Source: Nitrospira sp. Ga0074138 (GTDB lineage Bacteria > Nitrospirota > Nitrospiria > Nitrospirales > Nitrospiraceae). From it: 64,000 bases of DNA. This document shows positions 59,487-64,000 of this stretch, piece after piece. The notes under the pieces were generated by a model that saw only the letters and a program-made list of their open reading frames with translations, was not told the DNA's origin and made no database searches. The stretch's first letter is position 1, and every line of letters begins with the position of its first letter. Position numbers and translations under genes: made by a program. The DNA is taken from NCBI GenBank assembly GCA_001464735.1, contig LNDU01000030.1, positions 1 through 64,000 on the forward strand. The letters run 5' to 3'.

Positions 59487-59990
59487 CTAGACCGAGTGTA
59501 GGAGTTCGGGCAGCCAGACATCGATGAGCTGACGAATGCGCCGCTCATCGCTTCGATGAAGTTTGGTGAAGCGCAGGCCGATCGCACCATCGGCTATGGA
59601 GCGCACAACTGCCTCCTCAATCGCCACCGGGACAGAATTATCCGAATACTGGAATTCTAGTTCCAGTCGCGAGCCAATCCTCATTGAGGCAGTGGAACGA
59701 ATTCGGCATCCACGAATCGACAGATTCTCAATCACCCCCTCATGCCCCACTCCGGAAGCGGGTGAAGATCGGTGAGATTTAAACCAGACCGGGAAAGACA
59801 CCTCGACGCGATCAAAGCTGCGACGAGGATTGGGCGTGCGGCGGCCGAGGAATGTTCGAAAGCGATAGGCACAGAGCTGGCACCGAAACGGATAAATCGT
59901 CAGACCGGTCAGCAGAACATCAGACAATGATGTTCTAGTCGCGAAGCGGATTTTTCCCGCCCTGCAAGCGGGACAGTGGAGAATGGACAT
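59487..59990 (-). CDS. PilZ-domain protein with N-terminal zinc-ribbon-like motif
   Basis: This 167-residue protein has an N-terminal pair of CxxC knuckles (CPACRAG and CQLCAYRF, residues 6-43). It then carries a PilZ domain with the c-di-GMP motifs RRSFDR (RxxxR) and ENLSIRGCRI (D/NxSxxG), continuing MRIGSRLELEFQYSDN and IADGAIGLRFTKL. Both ligand motifs look complete, so c-di-GMP binding is expected. PilZ proteins often control polysaccharide production or motility. Here it lies in a region with EPS and phosphate genes but is not in an operon with them. Confidence 0.88.
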   Translation of the reverse strand: MSILHCPACRAGKIRFATRTSLSDVLLTGLTIYPFRCQLCAYRFRTFLGRRTPNPRRSFDRVEVSFPVWFKSHRSSPASGVGHEGVIENLSIRGCRIRSTASMRIGSRLELEFQYSDNSVPVAIEEAVVRSIADGAIGLRFTKLHRSDERRIRQLIDVWLPELLHSV

Positions 59991-60108
59991 TTGGCGTTCA
60001 CGCCTCCTTGATGTTCATCGCATCCCGGCATTGTTTGGAAAGGTCTGTTTCGTTTCGGGCGCTGAACGCGCCCCGGCCTTCGAGTATCGAGTGGATCAAC
60101 CGCTCAGC

Positions 60109-61551
60109 CTACTCCTTGTCGTCATCCTCCTGGCCCTCATCGTCACCCCTATCCTGGTCATAGCCGGGCCGAATGAAGGTGCCAAGGTCGGTCGCTGCCA
60201 CCTTGTACGCATGCAACACCCCCGGGAGGAGTTTGTAACTGCCGTCGTTGGGAAGATCGAACATCTCATTGACCACGCCATCTGCGACATCGGCGGTCGT
60301 GAAACAACCGGTGGTCAAGCCAAGCGGGCACTGGATCGAGCCGGCGAAAGGATCGGCATCGCTCATGCGGAAATACACGTCGAACTGCTGACCGATCCCA
60401 TTCTGGGTCACGCTGTAGTCATTGTCCGTACCCGTCACCAGCACATAGCTGCCGTCCTTCAAACGTGGCCCGACGGCCAGCCCTTCCCATTTCTCAGGAA
60501 CCTTGTTGCCGAATTCCGGCAACGTATCGACGGCGAGGTCAAGAAGCGGAACGGCCTGTTTCGTGACCTTTCCGGTCGGGCACGCAGCAGCCGCAAACGC
60601 CGGGGCAGGAGGACTGAAATCAGTTGCGCCTGTGATGTCAATCCGGAAAAGTTTTTTGTTAGACGGTGAGAGTTCCGCGCCGACGCCGATACCTCGGTTG
60701 TTGCGTTCGAGGACGAGGAACTCATGATCGTTGATGGCGAACAGGGCGGAAATCCCGCGTCCCTGGCTGGAGCCTTCCATCTGATACGCATATTGCGCAA
60801 CGGCCGTGCCGGTCCCGGCGCTGAACTTGACGATGCGGTTGCACAGCCCGCCGGAGCCTCCCTCATCGAGCATGGCACTTTGCAGCATCGCATAGACGTA
60901 GGCGCCATCGGGGCTGATGGCCAGACCTTCAAAGCCGCGGTTGGTCCGCTTGCCGGCAGTGTTGCCGATGTCGTTGGCATAGTTCGGCATGTTCGCAGCG
61001 CTACGTGGGATCAGGTTGGCCGGGGTGACGAAGGACCGCACCCGCTTTCCCTTTTTGTCGAACTCGTAGAGGGAGGGACCATATTCATCCGATACATAGA
61101 AATGACGATTGTGAGAATTGATGACGAACCCTTCCGGGTCGAACGCATTGCCGAGAACGTTCGTCGGGCTCGGGGCCAACCCATTCATGGGATTGCCGAA
61201 CTCATCCTTGAAGATGATGGTCTCGCGGATTGTGAAACCACTGATCGCGCCGGTCTTTTTGTCGACCTTCAATCGAAAGCGCTGAACACGAGTCTGGTAG
61301 TCAAGCGAACCCCCACCGGGGCCACGATCGGAAAGTCCATACCACTGTTTCCGTTGGGCATCGTAATAAAGATCCGAGAAGTACCCGACCCGACCGGTAT
61401 TGGCGTCCGTGCCGCCGCTGCGGTCGAGCAGAGCACCCTCGAGCGCGAGGCCGTTCACAAATTCAGGTGCGGCCAGCACGATAGGGGCCATTGCAGCCAA
61501 AATCAGGCTCATCGCCATAGCCGTCATCACATGACACAGAGATCTCATCAT
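60109..61551 (-). CDS. Phytase-like esterase (esterase-like activity of phytase family)
   Basis: This 480-residue secreted protein has a signal peptide (MAMSLILAAMAPIVLAAPEF). The propeller-type repeats of the phytase-like esterase family follow: FSDLYYDAQRKQWYGLSDRG, NAFDPEGFVINSHNRHFYVS, TNRGFEGLAISPDGAYVYAM and PEKWEGLAVGPRLKDGSYVL. Members hydrolyse phosphate esters such as phytate in the periplasm, sometimes with Ca2+. The C-terminus is an acidic run (DQDRGDDEGQEDDDKE). GGAGGTAA precedes the ATG. It follows glpQ by 52 bp on the same strand and probably forms one transcript with it. Confidence 0.85.
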   Translation of the reverse strand: MMRSLCHVMTAMAMSLILAAMAPIVLAAPEFVNGLALEGALLDRSGGTDANTGRVGYFSDLYYDAQRKQWYGLSDRGPGGGSLDYQTRVQRFRLKVDKKTGAISGFTIRETIIFKDEFGNPMNGLAPSPTNVLGNAFDPEGFVINSHNRHFYVSDEYGPSLYEFDKKGKRVRSFVTPANLIPRSAANMPNYANDIGNTAGKRTNRGFEGLAISPDGAYVYAMLQSAMLDEGGSGGLCNRIVKFSAGTGTAVAQYAYQMEGSSQGRGISALFAINDHEFLVLERNNRGIGVGAELSPSNKKLFRIDITGATDFSPPAPAFAAAACPTGKVTKQAVPLLDLAVDTLPEFGNKVPEKWEGLAVGPRLKDGSYVLVTGTDNDYSVTQNGIGQQFDVYFRMSDADPFAGSIQCPLGLTTGCFTTADVADGVVNEMFDLPNDGSYKLLPGVLHAYKVAATDLGTFIRPGYDQDRGDDEGQEDDDKE

Positions 61552-61602
61552 TACCTCCGATAGTTGAGTGACAGTCGAGTATTCAGAAAGTTCGGCGCCC
61601 TA

Positions 61603-62733
61603 TCACTGGTTCTTCAAGAAGGCATCACGGGCCACGATGCCGCGATCCGTCTGATCGGTGAAGAAGCCGTCAATTCCAGTCCTCAAGAAGACCTTGATTT
61701 CTCCTGCCCCATCACCCAACGCGTTGGGGTCGCTGGACGACTTGAAATTGCTCGGCAGAAAGACGTTCTCGGAGCGGAAGGTGTAGGGATGCACCTGGAG
61801 CCCCACTGCATGGGCATCTTGGACAAAGCGAGTGGCGCTCGAGAGGTTCAGATTCCCGGCAGAGTCGAGAGGGAGGATGAAGCGCTTCTCAGGACCCACT
61901 CCTTTGGCATACGAGGCGATCTGGGCCAATCCGGCTGGAGTCGCCATCTGCTCATAGGTGAGCGTCCCGCCACCCGCTTCCACATCATAGGGCTTGCCCT
62001 CGATCCAGAGCAGTTGAACCAGAGGGATCCGTGTCATGCCCTTCAACTTGCGCAGATTGTTGATCTCAAATGACTGGATGAAGACCTGCGCGTTACGCCC
62101 CTCGTAGCCGTTCCGGCGTAACACTTTCACCAGCGGCTCTTCAAGCGGAAGCCCTAGACGGTCGAAATAGGTCGGATGTTTGGTTTCCGGATAGAGTCCG
62201 ATGCGGCGATCGAGGAGCTTTTCATAAGCCTGGGCCAGCTCGATAATTTCCTGGAAGGTCGGAATCTCAAACTGACCGTCAAACCGGGCATTGGCTGGCC
62301 GGATACCGGGAATGCGCTCGATGGCCCGCAGTGTCTTGATTTCATTGAGAGTGAAATCCTCGCTAAACCAACCCGTGACCGTGACCCCATCGACCGTCTT
62401 GGTGGTCTTGCGTCCGGCAAACTCAGGCCTGCTCGACACATCTGTGGTGAGATCAAGCACATTGTCATGGCGGGCAACCAGATAGCCGTCTTTCGTGATG
62501 ACGAGATCCGGCTCAATAAAATCGGCCCCCTGAAGAATCGCCGTCGCATAGGAGGCCAGCGTGTGTTCAGGCACATATCCGCTCGCCCCACGATGAGCAA
62601 TCACAATGGGCTTGCCCTGGTCATCTGATGGCCGTCCCCTTCGTTCTGCGTCGTCGGCACTCACTCCTACCGCCGTCAGACAGACCAGCGCGGTCACTGC
62701 CAATAACATCTTGTTTCTTACGACACGAAGCAT
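61603..62733 (-). CDS. glpQ: Periplasmic glycerophosphodiester phosphodiesterase
   Basis: This 376-residue enzyme releases glycerol-3-phosphate from phospholipid head-group diesters. The signal peptide LLAVTALVCLTAVGVSA is followed by the GDPD core: IVIAHRGASGYVPEHTLASY with the catalytic His, DFIEPDLVITKDGYLVARHD with the metal Glu/Asp and second His, and GLYPETKHPTYF. It ends RTGIDGFFTDQTDRG. Length and motifs match bacterial GlpQ. AAGGAGGCC stands before the ATG. The palindrome CTTAGTTAGGA (62777-62816) lies 45-85 bp upstream, and one Pho-like unit there is in phase with TATCCT. No glpT transporter is visible here. Confidence 0.92.
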   Translation of the reverse strand: MLRVVRNKMLLAVTALVCLTAVGVSADDAERRGRPSDDQGKPIVIAHRGASGYVPEHTLASYATAILQGADFIEPDLVITKDGYLVARHDNVLDLTTDVSSRPEFAGRKTTKTVDGVTVTGWFSEDFTLNEIKTLRAIERIPGIRPANARFDGQFEIPTFQEIIELAQAYEKLLDRRIGLYPETKHPTYFDRLGLPLEEPLVKVLRRNGYEGRNAQVFIQSFEINNLRKLKGMTRIPLVQLLWIEGKPYDVEAGGGTLTYEQMATPAGLAQIASYAKGVGPEKRFILPLDSAGNLNLSSATRFVQDAHAVGLQVHPYTFRSENVFLPSNFKSSSDPNALGDGAGEIKVFLRTGIDGFFTDQTDRGIVARDAFLKNQ

Positions 62734-62776
62734 GTTGGCCTCCTTGTGAGGAGAGACAATGAAGTATTCTGTTCTC

Positions 62777-62816
62777 CTTAGTTAGGATAGGCATGGTTCT
62801 GCTTGTCCTAACTAAG
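62777..62816. promoter_or_regulatory. Perfect 11-bp inverted repeat before glpQ
   Basis: CTTAGTTAGGA (62777-62787) and TCCTAACTAAG (62806-62816) are exact inverted copies, 18 bp apart, upstream of glpQ. On the minus strand, CTTAGTTAGGA is followed after 16 bp by TATCCT, matching the Pho-like spacing with a single unit. It could be an operator or a stem-loop in the leader. Confidence 0.5.
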
Positions 62817-62839
62817 AATTGGATTGACTGTGTTACCCC

Positions 62840-62935
62840 TACCGTGCGTGATGGTGGTGACAATCGCGAAATGGCAGGACTTCCACAGTCCCGCATGTTT
62901 CGCTCGTGAGCGAATGGAGTTCCACCACTCTATGT
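62840..62935. repeat. Palindrome-containing repeat, copy 1
   Basis: ATGGTGGTG near 62850 and CCACCAC near 62927 flank TTCGCTCGTGAGCGAA, a near-perfect palindrome. The block lies just past the stop of the PEP-CTERM gene at 62943. A similar block (copy 2) stands at 63680-63770 with TTCGCTCATGAGCGAA, a perfect 16-bp palindrome. Confidence 0.55.
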
Positions 62936-62942
62936 GCGAGAC

Positions 62943-63629
62943 TTAGGCTGCGAATCGCTTCCGCACGAACGCGAGACCCGACAACCCACTCAGAAACATC
63001 AGCGCAGCTCCGGGCAAGGGAACGGCGGCAACTGCTGTCGTTCCGACCCAGGCTGATGTGCCTCCTGGCTGCAGGTTCTGAATGTGGGACGCCAGGATGT
63101 AGCTCCCCGATCCTCCACCAGGGAGTGAGAAGAAGTGGAAATCACTTTCGGCCAAATCCTGTCCGGTGGCACTGAGTTGGAACGACAGAGTTTGTCCATT
63201 CGCAAGAAAATTATTGCTCGTATACTCAAACTTCCCATCGAAGTAGCCGTCCCCGTCCGCCTTCAACCCGGCCAGCGTGGAGGTGGTCAACGGAGCCAGC
63301 AGCGTCGCATAGGTCCCCGTTGCCGCACTGATATTCGAAAACACGAGTTGATTGGGATTCGTGGTTCCATGCAAAAAGTTGAAATACAGCGAATCCAGCT
63401 TCGACCCGGCTCCGGCGTTGTTTACGATGTCAAAGCGCACCGACGTGCCAAGATCCGTCAATGTGACGGTTCCCATGGGGGGCACCGCCCCAGTAGCTGG
63501 ACTAAAGACGTAATTGAGGTTGTACACTGTCATGGCCTCGGCAGGCGCCGAAAAGACGGACAAGGCCGACCAGAGTAGAAGTCCGGCTATCGGTTTACCA
63601 AAAGCCTTCACCCTCGCCTGTGTGATCAT
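62943..63629 (-). CDS. VPLPA-CTERM-type secreted protein
   Basis: This 228-residue protein has a signal peptide (IAGLLLWSALSVFSAPAEA) and a beta-rich body with a repeated pattern (TVYNLNYVFSPATGAVPPMG, TLTDLGTSVRFDIVNNAGAG). The C-terminal sorting signal AVPLPGAALMFLSGLSGLAF ends VRKRFAA. VPLPG-ALMFLSGL is very near the VPLPA-CTERM consensus, the class I associate with XrtD-type exosortases fused to EpsI. A weak AGGAATAA precedes the ATG. The body has no known enzymatic motif; surface adhesin or matrix protein is plausible. Confidence 0.88.
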   Translation of the reverse strand: MITQARVKAFGKPIAGLLLWSALSVFSAPAEAMTVYNLNYVFSPATGAVPPMGTVTLTDLGTSVRFDIVNNAGAGSKLDSLYFNFLHGTTNPNQLVFSNISAATGTYATLLAPLTTSTLAGLKADGDGYFDGKFEYTSNNFLANGQTLSFQLSATGQDLAESDFHFFSLPGGGSGSYILASHIQNLQPGGTSAWVGTTAVAAVPLPGAALMFLSGLSGLAFVRKRFAA

Positions 63630-63679
63630 AGGTTATTCCTAATCAAGTTAGTTGATACCCGTACCTGACCGAAGCTCGG

Positions 63680-63770
63680 GATGGTGGGTGGACCTCCCAA
63701 AAAAGCGGGAGCCTTGCTCTGCGCCGCTTGCTTCGCTCATGAGCGAAATGGGGCCCCACCACCCCTTGCC
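63680..63770. repeat. Palindrome-containing repeat, copy 2
   Basis: GATGGTGGGTGG and CCCCACCACCCC surround TTCGCTCATGAGCGAA (63735-63750 region, perfect palindrome), with a CTCCC...GGGAG stem between. The layout equals copy 1 at 62840-62935, again downstream of a PEP-CTERM gene end. Confidence 0.55.
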
Positions 63771-63787
63771 TTGCAGATGAGGACTTC

Positions 63788-63830
63788 ACGATGCGTTTCC
63801 GCCGGCGCGAGGCCCGACAACCCACTCACG
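63788..63830 (-). pseudogene. Duplicated fragment of a PEP-CTERM gene end
   Basis: CGCGAGGCCCGACAACCCAC at about 63808 nearly repeats CGCGAGACCCGACAACCCAC at about 62971, which encodes LSGLSGLAFVRKR of the 62943 gene. It stands next to palindrome copy 2, so the gene end and palindrome were duplicated together and this copy then decayed. Confidence 0.5.
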
Positions 63831-63877
63831 CGGATGGCCGGCGGGCCTCACTGGACCCGCCGACTCCACCACGGTTG

Positions 63878-64000
63878 TTACACGGCTAATTTCCTACGCA
63901 CCGCTGCATACAGACCCAGCAGTCCCGATCCGAACAGCCACGCCGCCGCCGGTACCGGAACCGCCGCAATATTGGCGATGCTGCCGCCGAAAATGGTCGT
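63878..64000 (-). CDS. PEP-CTERM/VPxPA-type protein, C-terminal part (cut by window end)
   Basis: Only the last 40 codons are inside the window; the start lies beyond 64000. The visible end reads IANIAAVPVPAAAWLFGSGL and then LGLYAAVRRKLAV followed by TAA at 63880-63878. VPVPAAAWLF-GSGLLGL with an Arg-rich tail is a clear exosortase sorting signal, of the same class as the neighbouring gene. Two such genes in tandem with shared palindromes indicate local duplication of exosortase substrates. It was not in the ORF track because the start is missing. Confidence 0.8.
   Translation of the reverse strand, partial: TTIFGGSIANIAAVPVPAAAWLFGSGLLGLYAAVRRKLAV

Noticed and set aside
1-64000. CRISPR array, tRNA or rRNA genes
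   Set aside because: I saw no regularly spaced direct repeats of CRISPR type and no tRNA cloverleaf or rRNA-like sequence while reading; small RNAs cannot be excluded by eye.

Overview
The window looks like chromosome from a Nitrospira-type bacterium (Nitrospirota). The strongest single clue is a periplasmic chlorite dismutase that reads like the one I remember from Candidatus Nitrospira defluvii. The exosortase/EPS gene set, the RMD1-family protein and the moderately high G+C also fit. No tRNA, rRNA or CRISPR array is visible. This placement is inference.

Layout. (1) 1-1.6 kb is a decayed region: an S24 peptidase (LexA/UmuD type) broken by TAG, a frameshifted Y-family polymerase fragment, a tyrosine recombinase fragment also broken by TAG, and a ~98-bp IS5-like MITE. 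(2) 1.7-4.0 kb holds a tiny membrane protein, a CBS-domain protein and a CYTH-CHAD gene whose CYTH half is frame-disrupted. (3) 4.2-28.3 kb is a large exopolysaccharide/exosortase locus on the minus strand. It forms three operons: exosortase-EpsI fusion, WecA, PrsT, Wza-like, OMP, Wzz, tyrosine kinase and ATPase; GT2, GT4 and a TIM-barrel-like protein; AsnB, MurJ-like flippase, Wzy-like, GT4, FkbM, GT4, WcaF-like and methyltransferase. Opposite AsnB is a lipoprotein that joins a catalytically dead NodB-like domain to an SGNH hydrolase. (4) 31-34 kb has a PhoB-like response regulator and small regulatory proteins. (5) 34-63 kb is rich in phosphate-acquisition functions: PhoX, 5'-nucleotidase, choice-of-anchor I protein, PstS-like binding protein, OprP-like porin, phytase-like esterase and GlpQ. 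Interspersed are polyamine genes, chlorite dismutase, response regulators and PEP-CTERM-type proteins.

Main observation. By eye I find the same regulatory architecture at about a dozen promoters. It consists of tandem 11-bp units of the form nTTAACannnn (variants nGTAAC, nCTAAT), followed by a -10-like hexamer (TAGACT, TATACT and similar). The hexamer lies 5, 16 or 27 bp (sometimes 17 or 28) after the last unit, so always at the same helical phase. This matches the known form of PhoB/SphR Pho boxes. The sites precede the three EPS/exosortase operons, pstS, a divergent OmpR-type regulator with a degenerate receiver, the PhoB-like regulator itself, the phosphate porin, the choice-of-anchor I gene, a LuxR-type regulator, a PEP-CTERM gene and two small or lipoprotein genes. 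My hypothesis is that phosphate starvation jointly controls phosphate scavenging and the exosortase-linked polysaccharide envelope here.

Other points. Two unlinked small membrane proteins, missed by the ORF track, are clear paralogs and define a small family. Secreted phosphatase-like proteins carry acidic tails or inserts. PEP-CTERM-type sorting signals in the window resemble the VPLPA class, which fits the exosortase-EpsI fusion. All homology calls are from reading the sequence; no search was run.
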